64,000 nt of DNA from Kalmusia sp. IMI 367209 (GCA_027946365.1 JAPEUQ010000008.1:62001-126000), one strand, 5' to 3'; shown: positions 34,255 to 47,204, counted from the stretch's first letter. Program-made: numbers and translations. The notes: a model not told the origin generated them from the letters alone.

Positions 34255-36060
34255 ATGGTTGGCACACCTAGAAGGACAGGGTGCGACACCTGCAGAGTTC
34301 GTAAGAAAAAGGTACAAACTACAGCCGTCTCATCTGATGTAATTTTTCTCATAGTTCAAGCACTGATCCGTCTTCTAGTGCGACGAAGCGCGTCCCTCCT
34401 GCACACCATGCCGTTCCTCTGGCTGGCCATGTCCCGGCTACACCAAGCGCTGGAAGTTCGTCTCGCAAAACACTCACTTAAACACCATCTACGCTTCTCG
34501 AAGACACATATTCGAGGACACTTCAGTTAGCGATCAAAACACATTGAAGCTCGAACAATTTCAAGCATCATGGGGAAATACAAGCTTTGGCCTCTTCGAA
34601 CACTACCACTATCGCCAACGTACATTTCATGTCGGAGTATTTCATTCAAAGATGTATATGACGAAGCACGAACGTACCAGCTATCTCCTAAAGGGCTTGA
34701 TGGAAGATCCGGAGGCTTGTATCGTCTTCCCAGTTGTTACTCAAGGGTCCTTTTTCAGCTATATACCATCTCGACTGGGGTGCAACGAAGCGCTGGATTC
34801 AGCCGTGCAGTGCTTGTGTCGCATATGGTTGGACTATCTTATGGCATCTCCTCACTCTTCGAAGCCGGCTCCATCACAAGAGCCAAAATTCTCCACGGAA
34901 GCTATTATGCTGTACGGAAAGACTCTACGCATATTGACCAAATGCTTGGATGACGAACGTGGACATGGATGGAGGTGTGAATCCGAGACCATTTGTGCTA
35001 GTATAGTGCTGCAGTTCTGCGAGGTATGTTTGATACCTCGGTCTTGTCTAATCCTCGATAGAATGCGGTGTCATTGACTGGATGTGATTGTAGCTCTCAC
35101 TTAACGCCAGCCATGGCCGCTGGAATCAGCTTGCAAAAGGCACTTCACTTTTGATTCAAGACTGTGGCCCATCTCGCTTCACGCAATGTTTCGAGCGTTC
35201 AATGTTGGATTCCCAACGGTCTTTCTTCGTGCGTCCACCCACGTTGCATCATATGTGTAGTATAAGAGCTAATGTTACCTTTTAAATAGATCAGCAACGC
35301 TCTTTCCCAGTCCCTTCACAGTCAGCAAGAACCCTTGATCACCTATCTTGCCCGTCCAGAATGGCGACAGATACTATCCCCAGCTTTTTCTTCCTCCGAT
35401 GGAACATCAACACGCTCTACAACAATCTCTCTTGAACCACCAAAAGGTTCCTTCTCATTACGTTCCGCGCTCTGCGATCTTTTCGTAGACATCCCAGATC
35501 TCCTACGTCGTGGGCTCGAGCTCCTCTCTTGCAATAGTCATGTCGATGGCGATAGTGGATCCATCGAGGGAGTCTCTAGCCAAGCTCTCACGCTTCGGGA
35601 CGATATAGAGCAATTGTACAACCTAAATCTTATACCACTAATAACTTCTCCCCCGTCTTCCGAGTCATCGAGTCAATCTCCGACACTTGGACGAGGTAAA
35701 GATTGTCATCGATACGACACACTCCAAGTCGCGGTTCTAGACTGTATCATAAACGCTATACTCATTTGTCTAGATCATCTCCTCACATGTATATCTTTAA
35801 GGACATCTCAGCATATCTCCAACATCGAAAACATCGCATGTCATAACGAACAACCCGCGCGCCGCTTGACACTAATAGAGCGTCACGAGATATCGCGAAA
35901 TGCTTTCACCTACGTGCAAGCAAACTCGCGACTGGCGGCCAAACCTTTGGAACACAGTCTTCAGCAGATATGGGGATATGTTGATAGCATTAGTGCTAGT
36001 GGAACGCTGGCACCGGTATCTCCGGATTCGAGAATATGCTTGGGAATATCTGGAGGTTGA
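34255..36060 (+). CDS. Zn(II)2Cys6 transcription factor
   Basis: Four exons (34255-34311, 34379-35023, 35094-35228, 35290-36060) give 535 aa. The zinc cluster spans the first intron: Cys10, Cys13, Cys20, Cys27, Cys30 and Cys37 (CDTCRVRKKK joined to CDEARPSCTPCRSSGWPC), the exact C6 spacing. It continues PGYTKRWKFV, typical of the fungal-specific regulator family with a DUF3468-like middle region. The rest is helical without clear motifs. The 3' end converges on the S33 peptidase with only 125 bases between stops, and the gene lies between secreted-protein genes. Target genes are unknown. Confidence 0.85.
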
Positions 36061-36185
36061 TATAGTATCTTATGGCTTGTCATATGCACCCAGATGGCGA
36101 AGTAATTGTATGTACAAGCGAGAATCATCATATCCTTAATATCTAGACACATAGAATTACACCCTTCGAATATCGATATCGCTCA

Positions 36186-37940
36186 TTACACAAGATGTCG
36201 CTTCGCCAAAATACTAAGCAACACATCAGTCGGCGTACTCGAGTTCCTAGCCCGAAAAGGAACCTCGTCAGCCTCACAAACGGTACCCTCCTCCGGTAAA
36301 GTCGCATCCCTCACATAGCGCTTAACATGTTCCCACGTGCAAGTCGAAGCAGCCGATGTCGTGGTATGCCCGACGCTATTCTGGACAAGCAAATGTGCAC
36401 CACCAAAGCGCTTGGCCATCTTCTCGGCCGCACGGAGGGGCGATACGGGGTCCAGCTTCGTACTGAGGAAGAGTATAGGATTACTAGTGGAATTTGATGA
36501 TGGAGTACCAGTCAAGATTTGGGATTCAGGGGCTTTGATGTTCAGACTGCGGCAATTGACCGAGGTGGCTGCAGCCCAAGCGTCGCCTAGGTACGCGGAC
36601 TCGTCGACCAGTAGCTCGGCGTGTGCCTCGAAGGCTTCGAAGGTGGATAGGTTGAAGCGGCCATTGCTATCAGTACAAGCGATGAAATGGCCCGGCTCTA
36701 TATCTGGCACGTCATCGATGTTTGGCGTGGAGCATTCGTCGGTGCGGACACCAGCGCGAGCAATTTGCGCCAAAAGGGCGCCGTCACCTTGCTCCAGGCC
36801 CGCCAGAATGCGTGCTAAGAGGGGGAAGTTCGCGTTTGGGAAGTAAACCATCTGCGCGAGCACATACTTGAAGGTCCGGATGGTGACGACGATGGGGTAC
36901 TGGACGGCTGAGCGGTTGGTGACGATGATGGGCTCTTCAGTAATCTTATCCACCACAGCTTGGAAGCGAGCTTGAATCGCGTCGACAGATGAATCCCAGA
37001 AGGCGCAGGCCTCGTTGCCGGCCTCGAAGCAGTAGTTGAAGAACGTTGTAAAAGCTTCGTCGGCGTCAGGAAGGTTAGCCTGCCACTTTCCTTGGTAATA
37101 GTCCTCCGCATCAACAACGCCATCGAGGATCAAGCGGCCAACACGGTTGGGAAAGAGTGTAGCAAAGGTTGAGCCCAAGACAGTACCGTAAGAAGCACCG
37201 TAGTACCATAGCTGGGAATCCGCTGGATCCTCACCCTTAGACTCGGCGAGTAATTCGGTGTAACGAAGCATGTCGGTCGCGGTGGCAACAGTGTTAGCGT
37301 ACTTTGCTGTCGAGTTCTCGTTAGAGTGGACCTGACTGCACCAGTCGCCAAAACCACCGGCCTCTATCCAGGTCTCTTTCAACGCTTTCGTGTCATTGAC
37401 ATTAGTTGGGTACCCAAACTCCTTGTCATACAAGTTAAAGGTGCCCTTTTGGCCAGGAAAGCAGGAAAGATCGGGGCCTGAGTTGTTGACCCCGCGTGGA
37501 TCGAAGCCAATGATGTTGTGGTCTGTTCCAATTATTTGTTGTACAGCGGGTAGACCGCTAAGCACCAACGAGACTCCGGAGGTGCCCGGACCTCCTGGGT
37601 TTACTAGAATGTCTTGAGTCGCGTTTGTAGTCGAGTTTGCGACCCATCTTATAAAAGCGATGCCAGTTGTGCCAACAGAATCATCTTCGTAATCAAGCGG
37701 GACATCTAGAACAGTGCATGTGAAGTGGTCAAAGCAGGGAGTCCATCGGAAACCGGAAGAAGGCACAAGCTAGAACTTGGTCAGCGTCCAGAGTAGGTCA
37801 GACTGTATGCATGTTGGATGGCTTACCGAATCAAAACTGTATACCATCGTTGCAGTACTCTGTTTCTTGTGTAACGGCGTTGCCCAAATGGAGGGGAGGA
37901 AGGCTGGGACCCAAACAGCTGCGATCGTGAGGTATCTCAT
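36186..37940 (-). CDS. Secreted serine peptidase, S33 family with TAP-like C-terminal domain
   Basis: Two exons (37827-37940 and 36186-37769, 57-bp intron) give 565 aa. Exon 1 encodes a signal peptide (MRYLTIAAVWVPAFLPSIWA). The hydrolase core shows LVNPGGPGTSG (oxyanion hole), IIGFDPRGVNNSGP, the nucleophile YYGASYGTVLG with Ser231, Asp478 (LSTKLDPVSP) and His506 (NSVGHTT). The C-terminal Cys-containing TAP-like block follows (STCTWEHVKRYVRDATLPEEG). The family releases tri- or dipeptides from N-termini of extracellular peptides, in fungi and in Streptomyces. Many Asn-linked glycosylation sequons fit secretion. Confidence 0.9.
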
Positions 37941-38968
37941 GATGAAAGATACACTAGAGACTCACGCTTTTTTGATGCTGAACCGTTGATAATGAGCCCT
38001 CATGTCTATGGACTCGCTCATCTTATATGTCTCCGGGATCGTGTAAAAGTTGCATCGTTTAGTCGTCTGACCAGGATCCAAATATTGACACCATGTAGGG
38101 TATGGATAGCCAATGCATATACTATGAGGTATGAATGATCTATATGGCCGTGCCCGTAAGCCAATATCACTCGGTGCCGCTAAAGCACGTGACTCTACAT
38201 CGTAATCTACCCGAATAGGTAATAATCGGACAAATGGGGCTTGTGGAGTGGGTAACCTCTCCTAAGCGATATGAAAGACAGTTATTGAAAATTCCTGAAC
38301 GCATCGTTAAGTTTCATTTTGACCTGCCCGACATACACATACGCTGACCAGCGTGAACAACATCATGGGCGGACTATAGCGTCGGGAAAGAATGAGGCGA
38401 CCGAGAAGATCAACAATCAGCACTGGAGGTATGAAAATACCTCATGTAGATATATATGAGATATATGAGATATACGTGAATACATCGAGGGAGCCTATCA
38501 AAGGGAAAGTATCAAGCTTACGCTGAACATCGAATGGACCTAAAACTCACTACACTGCTACATGTCGCATGTGGCGCAGAATAAATCGATTCCAGAGTAG
38601 GTACAGTCAACAGAATATTGTTACACCTCAATAAAAGACGGAACCAGCCGATGTAAGCTGGGCATACCTCAGCGGCCTCTCCCACTTCAATACCACCACT
38701 CTTCCGCGATTCTCTGAGGCCAGACACGCCAAAAAAAATTCCATCAAAACTTAAATTTCAGCAAGTCCGTCGTTATGCCGCGTATAGCGGGAATATTTAC
38801 AAAGCGGCTGTGGCTAGCCACACCCCTGGAACTGAACTGTACTCCGCCCCCAGCAATCATTCCCTCGCTTACAAACTTCTAAGCTAAAACGGAGGTCCAA
38901 GAAAATATACGAGAAGCTGAAACGAAACGACACGCGATCACCTCACTATGAGGCCGGCCTTTTATTTT
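37941..38968. other. Intergenic region
   Basis: About 1 kb, AT-rich in part. A short imperfect repeat of ATATATGAG lies near 38452-38475. No gene seen. Confidence 0.4.
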
Positions 38969-39856
38969 CTACCATTTGACTTGCACGCCTTCCGCGAGGG
39001 CACGGCCGACGCGGTATTGCGACCAGGCGACATTCATGCGGCCGCCTTGGCAGGGGGTAAATTCCTGGCTGCAGTCGGTGTAATCCATCTTTGCCTTCGT
39101 TAGAATACTGTGACATCGGAGAGAGAGAAGAGAACTTACGAAATTCTTCACGTTGGCGGGACCCTTGCCGCACTGATCTGGAGCAGGGCAGCTACCCAAG
39201 TCCCCAGGTGTAGCCAATGCACCATGGCTCGGCTCGTTCTGGGGCGCAGTGTCGTCGCAGTAGTCGCCGTCGCCATCACAACCGCCCTGAAACGTATGCA
39301 GAAGACCAAGCCAATGTCCTACCTCATGAACGAGTGTTCCACTGGTCGCGCTCCTACCCACCTCCAACGGCACAAAGCAGCCATCGAAGTCGAGCCGATC
39401 CTGGTCAATCGGGTTTCCTGAGCCATCAGGGAACGAGCATACGCCGCCGCCAGCACCTTCCACAAGGTAGATATTCAATGTTTGATAGTCACCTTGGTGC
39501 AGCTGGCGCATCTTGTTCTCTTTGTCGACATCGATGTCCTTGGCCCACTCTTCGCTGATGACATAGGTTGTGAATTTTAGATTCATGTGGTAGCCCCAAG
39601 GTTCGAAATGAGCATTCATGAAATCTACTTGGCTTTGAATCGACGGCCCCCAGTCTTCGCCTTCGGGGTTCTTGGATACCAAAATGTGCCAGTACATGTC
39701 GATTTGCTGGAGATCTCTGGTGCGAAGAGAGTTGAGGGCGCGTTTGGCGGTCGCAGCAGAGATGTTGAGAGGGTCATGGTCGAAATCTTCGTTGCCGCAT
39801 TCTGCGGCGAAAGCAAAAGGAGCCAAAGCGGCCAAAGCGAGCGTAAAAAGCTTCAT
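38969..39856 (-). CDS. MEP1: Secreted M43B (pappalysin-like, MEP1-type) zinc metalloprotease
   Basis: Two exons (39140-39856 and 38969-39088) give 278 aa; the 51-bp intron (GTAAGT...AAAG, branch TCTAAC) is in frame. Signal peptide MKLFTLALAALAPFAFA. The zinc site HEVGHWLGLLH is at residues 177-187 and the Met-turn MDYTDCS begins at residue 240, with paired cysteines around both. Further family blocks are IDMYWHILV, LNIYLVEGAGGGVCSFPDGS and a DYCDDTAPQNEPS loop. It is a probable extracellular gelatinase-type protease. The gene sits 1 kb from another secreted peptidase on the same strand. Confidence 0.9.
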   Translation of the reverse strand: MKLFTLALAALAPFAFAAECGNEDFDHDPLNISAATAKRALNSLRTRDLQQIDMYWHILVSKNPEGEDWGPSIQSQVDFMNAHFEPWGYHMNLKFTTYVISEEWAKDIDVDKENKMRQLHQGDYQTLNIYLVEGAGGGVCSFPDGSGNPIDQDRLDFDGCFVPLEVGRSATSGTLVHEVGHWLGLLHTFQGGCDGDGDYCDDTAPQNEPSHGALATPGDLGSCPAPDQCGKGPANVKNFVSSLLSLRCHSILTKAKMDYTDCSQEFTPCQGGRMNVAWSQYRVGRALAEGVQVKW

Positions 39857-42178
39857 GATGAAATGAGTGACTAAAAAGAGAAGGGTATCGGGAGAAATGA
39901 AAATCGTAAAGAACGGAGCTGGAGAATGGAGTGCAATGAGGTCGCCATAGTGAGGAGTTTGATTAACTTATACAACGTGAACACCAGGCAGTTAGACACA
40001 CAGCCCGTTGACGGAGATGAAGTGGTAGTGAAGGCCTACTATTTGGCGCTCTCACGCTTGGATCGGCCGTGTTTGCAGATCCAGAAACATTCCCACACAA
40101 CGACCCTGGTCATGGGCCTTACCGCAGGAGACGATTCCATTGGTAGGTACAGGCTGTTTCTCTGAATGGGCTGCCTGAGATTACAATCCGTGTGGTAGCA
40201 GCACTTACTGAATGAGTGTGAATGAAAACATGTCCGCTTTTGCGGTTAGACCGGGACATGATGTACACTAGGGTCTGACCTGGGGTATTTATGATATCAG
40301 TAAAAAATCGATGTTGCTGTCTGTTGAACGACTTCAAGCGTGGGTTGCGTTGAAGGACGTTTCTACGCACGAATGCTGACAGGCATCTTGACTTCAAGGC
40401 TACAAGCTATAAGCGGACAGTATGCGTGGAGCGAGGAACGAGCCAGCCAGACGGTGAAAGCAATCCGGATTCCAGCTCTTGTCACGGACAAAGACACCCA
40501 AGACTTTGGGGTCAGCAGAATGGCTCTTGGCAGCTTCTGCCGAAACAACCTACTACCGTCAGCTAGCGAGCCAAGCTCCGCTTTCAACCATTTGCCCTAA
40601 GGCCGATGGGATAATCTTAAATTTAAGCATAAGCGGGTGGAGCCCAGTCGCGGGGGACTAAGTTACGGGCGTGTCGATTGGGAGGGTGATATTGTGCGCG
40701 TAGTGGCGGAGTTGGACGTGAAACGGACTTGATCCTAACTGTCTGGGATCAAGGCTTGCATACTGTGTGCTGGCGCTGGCACAGCCGATTTTCGATCTTG
40801 GCAATGCTACTGTAGACTCTCCAAGCGCTTGCAATTAGACGATACTCATCGCGAATTTTCGTGTCGCTGGAGAGGCTCTCGTTCTGACGTTCACGACAGA
40901 GAGCTGGCTGAATAAGCAGTCATATGATCTACGCGCCGCACTAACTGTGCCGGGTCACCGAGGCTTGGTCCAAGGGTCTATTTAGCGCTCAATTTTTCTT
41001 CTCACCCAGCACTTCTTCATCCTCGTTGAAACTTTACCAGTGCTACCGCTGCCGCTGGTTTGCATGTAGATGTGAGTACCGTCATCCCTTCTCTATTCCT
41101 AGTCTTCTTTCTATGATGAAAACATTTCCACATTCGCAGTTTCCACGCTAGCCGTTGTTGAACCCATCAGTGCGATGAGCGTATTAACCTTCCTTGGATG
41201 TCTGACTTCCTCCATCTTGTAGTCTTGATCGAGACATGTGTTGTTGGATCTATGACTGACCATGTCACTAGGAAGTCTTCCCTTGAATATAGCGAACCCA
41301 ATGCTGGAAGAAAGCATTTGTGTAGCTACTAGTCGTCCCCCCACAGGCGTGCGGGCGGATTAGGAAGTCCTTGGCTGGTGTAGTCACTTTGAAAATCAGA
41401 TATACCTGGAGCTTTGCGGGCGGCGTGAGTCGGCACTGCTCCGTCGGCGGTTGTGTGACTGCAAACAGATATCGTAGAAGATCACTAGATGAATATAGAG
41501 TAAAGCTACAATAGATGGGTTTTGCGATTTCAAGTGCCAATTGGTTCTTTCATGGAATGAACTCCCGTGGAAGAAGCTTGCTCGCTTGTTGCACATCGCT
41601 GAGGTGCGTATAATGGATTCTATCGCACGGAAAAAGAAAGATCGACAATGCAGCGTGTGCCTGAGGCAGGGCGCTAAGAATATCTCCGCGATGCATCCAA
41701 GAGAACGCCATGGCCGCCCCCAGGCTTATGAAGGCTTGACACATGACGTACGGTGAACACCAGAACATTGATATACCAATCGACACGCAAGCAGAACGGC
41801 GTATTTTCATCTGTGCCTCGAATGTCTGGAATGTAGCGCCACACAGCCGCCTGCGCCTCCTGCAGGGCCGTTGATCTTGATAATAGGCGCATAACAAGTG
41901 CCAATTGTGAGACGCTAATGGCCCACTGCTTCGTCACCCTTCGCGCCTTCCTGACGCCTCCTCGACAGCTGGACTCGCACCCAACACAGTACACCCCTCA
42001 AAAGCTGACGCCGCTGCGACGCCGCATTTCTGCTTTCACACGCATTCCGACCTGAAGCGCAAACAGTAAACGAGCGACCTATTCCCTGCGCGCATACCTT
42101 CCCGTGCCCGCTTACGCACATTCCGACCGCGACGCCGCTTAACTCGCGACCGAATGCTCTCCCCGCCCTCACTGTAGC
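39857..42178. other. 2.3 kb gene-poor divergent region
   Basis: Largest gap in the window. Minus-strand frames at 41268-41994 include some plausible-looking stretches but no domain, signal peptide or convincing splice structure. No transposon motifs seen. Confidence 0.35.
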
Positions 42179-43998
42179 ATGGCTTCACGAATATTTGCAA
42201 GAGAGGCACCCGATCCTCTCGAGGCCGCCTTCTTCATCGGCCCATTTGTAAAGACGACACGCGGGTTGACGAAGCGCTTGGAGTGCGCAAGCGAGAAGCT
42301 CGAACATGAGACAAGTGAGTCAATCAGGCACAACGCACAGAAATCAGTGCGCTAATCATTTTATAGTTGTGGAGGATCCGCTCTGGAAAAATCTTACCTT
42401 CCACCACTTCGGTCTCATTCTTTCTGCGACGTTCGGCGCGCTTGCGGTTGCCATAGCCTTCTGGCTGATCTTACGGCATGCTACACATTACCTGAAGCCT
42501 TATGAGCAGAAGCAGTATGGGTCTTCCTTTCAAGTGGTATATTGACGGCTGACGATTGTAGCATCATACGTATTCTGCTCATGATTCCGATATACGCCGT
42601 TGTTTCGTTTCTTAGCTACCTTTACTACCACAAAGCCGTATATTTCGAGGTTCTGCGCGACTGTTACGAGGCGTTCGCTATCGCCAGCTTCTTTACGCTC
42701 ATGTGCCATTACATTGCACCGAATCTTCACGAACAGAAGGAATACTTTAGAAATGTTCAACCGAAGAACTGGGTGTGGCCCCTGACGTGGATGCAGAAGT
42801 GCACGGGTGGTGAGAACAAGGGCTGGTTACGAAAACCACGAAGTGGCCTTACATGGTTTAACGTAGGCATGGTCCAAGACATTGAAACCCGGTGCTGACT
42901 TTTCCTTAGGTCGTTTGGATTAGTATCTTCCAGTACTGCTTCATCCGCCCATTCTTTACCGTCGTAGCCGTCGTGACGCAACATTTCGACCTCTACTGCC
43001 AAAGCTCCAAAGATCCTCGCTTTGCTTATATTTGGGTCGCAGGCTTCGAGGCCGTCTCAGTCACCATTGCCATGTACTGCTTGATCCAGTTTTACATACA
43101 ACTGAAAGAAGACCTTGCTCCCCACAGGCCATTTCTCAAAGTCCTTTGTATTAAGCTTGTCATTTTCTTCTGCTTTTGGCAGAGCTGGATCATCTCGCTT
43201 TTGACCGCAGATGGTGGTCCTCTGAAATCATCGAAGAAAATTGCTGGGCCAGATCTTAGGATTGGCATACCGTCAATGTTGACATGCGTCGAAATGGCCA
43301 TTTTTGCGGCCCTGCACCTGTGGGCTTTCCCTTATAAACCATACGACCTTAAAAGACGCCATGAAGTTCTCCCGCAGGCCGGTGAGGAGCCAGCGCCTGA
43401 GGCCCCGAAAACGTACGCCCATGGTCCAGCTCGTGCTCTCATCTCGACTTTCAATCCCTGGGATATCATCAAAGCTTGTGGCCGAGGTTTTCGCTGGCTG
43501 TTTGTTGGTGCTCGACATCGCAAGAATGATCCTTCTTATCAGACCAAACTCGACCCTCTATCGACCCAGGACACGGGATATCATAGTGGGCCTACATTTG
43601 CAGGGAATGGAGACTCTGCAACTGAAATGGCATTAGACAAAGAAATAGGCAAACAACGGTCTGATCACTCTGACCGTGCTGCTCTTCTGTCTAATGCGCA
43701 AACTAACCCGACTTTGTCAAGACAGAACTCGGGCGCGTACAACCGCACGGACAACGGATATGGGAATCCATACGGCCAGTCCACGGATCCGACGCCCGGA
43801 CAGAAATACGGCGTAGTAACGCCACATACAGAATCAAATCCATTCTTCGAGCCTCAGAATACAACATACCACCCGTCAGCACGCCAACAGGCAGCCCAGC
43901 CAGCGTATGACCACGATCCGCAGTGGGACATGTTCGGTGGTGTTGCTGGGAAACACGATAAGCCGCCTGGGAATAATCCTCCACCCGGCATGATTTAG
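42179..43998 (+). CDS. TMEM184/OST-alpha family membrane protein, Hfl1-like
   Basis: Four exons (42179-42314, 42367-42514, 42562-42862, 42910-43998) give 557 aa with about seven membrane helices. Family blocks are RILLMIPIYAVVSFLSYLYY, YFEVLRDCYEAFAIASFF, WFN joined across the intron to VVWISIFQYCFIRPFFTVVA, KLVIFFCFWQSWIISLL, and CVEMAIFAALHLWAFPY. The yeast and S. pombe Hfl1 members lie in the vacuole membrane and bind Atg8, and animal members include OST-alpha. The C-terminal about 180 residues are hydrophilic, Pro/Asn/Gln-rich and probably cytosolic. All three introns are 47-52 bp. Confidence 0.9.
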
Positions 43999-44639
43999 AT
44001 TGCAGGGTGTGTGTTTGAATCGATGTTTTCTCCAGCGTAGAGTGGTTGCGCTCGACTTTTCGATTTTGAGTCCAATTGCATTGCAGGCGTTTGGGATGGG
44101 TGGTTCTGGAGAAGGACCGAACTGCATGTCTCTTTGGATACCCCACGAGGTTTGTACTGGCTACTAATGTCTGACATGATATATATGATTAGGTGTTGTA
44201 GTATTATGAGAAGCATTTCTTAGCTGTTATTTTGGAAAACACGGGTCTCACGTGATGTGTTGTTCTCTGATCAACAAAGAGAGCTGTGCTCCTTCGGCAA
44301 TCTACCACGTGTGTTAAGTCCAATCTGCCCTTGATACCAAGCAATGTATACATAAGCAGGTGAAGCACCGTCCGATGCGGAGACTTGCAGATCCATGTGC
44401 ACACAAGCGTGGCGCGCACACGACGCTAAGTCGCTAGCGTACCAAGAACGCGATCCCCCAGCTTCTTTGAAAACGTCGAGCCGCATCCGTCACGAGCTCT
44501 AGCTCCACCCATCCCACACACCCTTCGCCTTTGTCCCCCGCTTCTCTACCACTGCCTTTTGGATACTCGGCGCTATTTGCCGCTTGCATGCGACCAATAT
44601 ACTCTTGAGCGTCATTGCAATTGGGTCGCCATTACTACC
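43999..44639. other. Intergenic region
   Basis: 640 bases between same-strand genes; nothing recognised. Confidence 0.4.
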
Positions 44640-46642
44640 ATGGCTAACTACAACAAACAGACGGTCGCAAACTTGCGCCAGTTGCTCAAGGATAGGGGGA
44701 TTCCAAGCACAGGGCTTACGAGGAAGGCGCAGATTGTTGAGAAGCTCGAGGAGTGGGATAGCAACAATGCGACTGAAGGCGAGGCTGAAACTGCGCAGCC
44801 TGAGGAGAGTGGAAATGCTGCAGGTGCGTTAAGAGCGCATACTTACAGTCGTTAGAAGCCTTCCGTTAATGTAATCTAGCGCCAACTGTGATAGAAGCGC
44901 CTCCAGAGCAACCTCGAGCAGAACACAAAGCTCCAGAGCCTGCGCCGGTCGCGCCAGACACGACGACGACAGAACAACCTGCGAAGACCGAAGAAACCGT
45001 GACAGATTCGAGCGCGCCGCAATCTGCGCAAGAGACGAATACGCCTGAAGCTCAGGGTGGAAATATCGCGATTGCAGCTCCCAAGGAAGCAGCTGAGCCT
45101 ACTACAGGAGCCGTTGAGCCGCCGCACATACCCACAGAGTCGCATGCGACCGATTTCGCAAGAGTTGACAGGACTCCCTCGCCTTCTCCAGACGAGAAAC
45201 CATCGATTGAGAAGCCAGAACTTCTCCCAGCACCTGAGCGATCAACGCCCACGACCGCCGACCCTTCGAGGCTGAATACTGAAGAATTGGAGGCAGACAC
45301 TAGGAAGCGCAAGAGGAGGAGCCAAACGCCCGAGCTGTCAACACAAGAAATACGGGCGAAGAAACCAAGACCAAGTGAGGATGCCGTGCACATGGTTGCC
45401 CCAGCTAAAGATGAAGACATTGTCATGGACCAGAGGCCACCAGAGCCGGAAGAAGCAGAGAAGGCACTTGATGAGAAGGCTATGGATGAGGAGGCTGTAA
45501 ACGGACACCATCAGATCGAACCCACCAAGGCAGAGGCAGAGGTCGAGGCGGACCTTCCGCCAAAAGACACGGCAGTACAGCCGACCTCACAAGCAGATCC
45601 ACAACCGGAGAAGAAAGACAAAGCGCCTCGTTATCGCGAACTATTCAAGCCAGTCGAAGAATCGTCATCCACGGAGGCAATAGCAGATGACCGTCCCATT
45701 GCCCCTGCACTCCATTCCGCAACATCTGCAATCTACATCCGCAATTTCATGCGCCCCCTCCGCCCAGAAGCCCTCCGTGCCCACCTCGTCTCCTCGCCTC
45801 CCCACCTTCCAGTCCCCCTGATCCCGAAGTCCTCACGTCCCTCTTCCTAGACGCAATGAAAACCCACGCGCTGGTCCACTTCACAAGCACAACAGCTGCC
45901 TCACGCGTTCGCGCGTCCCTCCATGGCACCCCTTGGCCACCTGAGGGAAACCGTAAAGACCTCTGGGTGGACTTCGTCCCCGAGGACGCGTGTTCCGACT
46001 GGATCGCTCAAGAAGAAGATGCTATAGCCGCCGAAAAAGAAGCTCGCGCCTCGGGTCGACCTATCGCATCGAAGAAATTCGAAGTCGTGTATCCCGAAGA
46101 CGATGAAGGAGGTTTCACAGCCGTATTCCAGGAGGTCGGCGCCTCGGCCCTTGCCTTCAATCCACCAAAGGGACCCCGCCATGCCTCGCACCAAGTACCG
46201 CCCACACTAGGCTTGCCTGCAGCGCCCACGCAAGAGACACGCCTGGACATTGAGAAGTCCTTTGAAACCCTCAAAAACATGTTCTCCGTCACGACCGCGA
46301 AGCCAGCGCTCTATTTCATGCCCGTCTCGGACGAGCACGCGGATCAGCGGCGCAAAGAACTCGACTTGGAAACCAGTCGGGATTGGGCGCCCGAGGAGAA
46401 GCGTAAGGGCCGCGGCATGCAGGCCTCTCGGCTCGACCAGAAGGTGCGATTCTCGTTTGATGACGGAGATCGTATCATCGAAGCTGGCGGGGACTTTGGC
46501 CCGTGGACAGAGCGGGAGATTATCGGCCTAGGGGCGGTAGGGGTTTCAGGGGAGGGCGGGGGAGGTGGCGGGTGGAGGAGCGGGGAATTAGGGGTGGACG
46601 TGGGATTACGTGCCCTGCGGGATGCTCAGGTGTAGGTATTAG
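44640..46642 (+). CDS. Acinus-like SAP/RRM nuclear protein, frame-disrupted in this sequence
   Basis: Exon 1 (44640-44823) encodes a SAP DNA-binding motif (KQTVANLRQLLKDRGIPSTG, then LTRKAQIVEKLEEW). Exon 2 starts at 44880 and has a long acidic linker, a basic KRKRRSQTPE stretch and an RRM-like segment (SAIYIRNFMRPLRPEALRAH). The frame must shift near 45792 to continue into SLFLDAMKTHALVHFTSTTA and LWVDFVPEDACSDWI. The Acinus-type C-terminal block KGRGMQASRLDQKVRFSFDD follows. A second shift near 46518 opens an RGG-rich tail (DYRPRGGRGFRGGRG), and a possible third near 46604 leads to a stop at 46640. Each shift is explained by one missing C or G in a short run. Acinus proteins act in the exon-junction/ASAP complex. 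Confidence 0.7.
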
Positions 46643-47204
46643 GTCGCCAGAAGGTGATTCCAAGTGCACTCTGCGCTTGACTCTATGGAAATGGGGATTA
46701 CTTACCTATTTATACCCATTATTGAACATCTTAACTAGTATCCATCATACGGACTTTTCAACGTACATCGTACCAACAACACGAAACGTTCTCCGGACAG
46801 CATTTCTAATGGAGAATGGAGTGCTCCTCGCGCTCTGTACATATATATAAACTTTACTAACGTTAGGAAAAACAGCAGTATGCTATGAAGTTTGCGGACT
46901 GAAATGCTACCCAGCATCAAGTCAACGCCCTAAGGAAAAAAACTCCCCCAATGCAAGTCATGTGTATCCGTGCAATGCCCGCCCATACCATACATAGATA
47001 ATCAAGCTTGTTGTCTTCCGCTGCAAGTGCTCATTCAAAACTAGACGGACAAAAGAGAAACAGAAAAGAGCGACCTCGCTCGGGTATCGCCAAACGCACC
47101 TAACGAGATCATACCACCCAATCCACATTTCAGCCTATCAACATTTCCAAACTGTGTTGAGGGACACCAAGACCAGCAATTGGGTCCTTAGTCATCGTCG
47201 CAGC
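46643..47204. other. Convergent 3' region
   Basis: 560 bases between converging genes; nothing recognised. Confidence 0.4.

Noticed and set aside
41550..41994. Overlapping minus-strand frames with one plausible stretch (QLALVMRLLSRSTALQEAQA).
   Set aside because: No domain, no signal peptide, no splice model that joins them into one protein; they lie directly upstream of a divergent gene.
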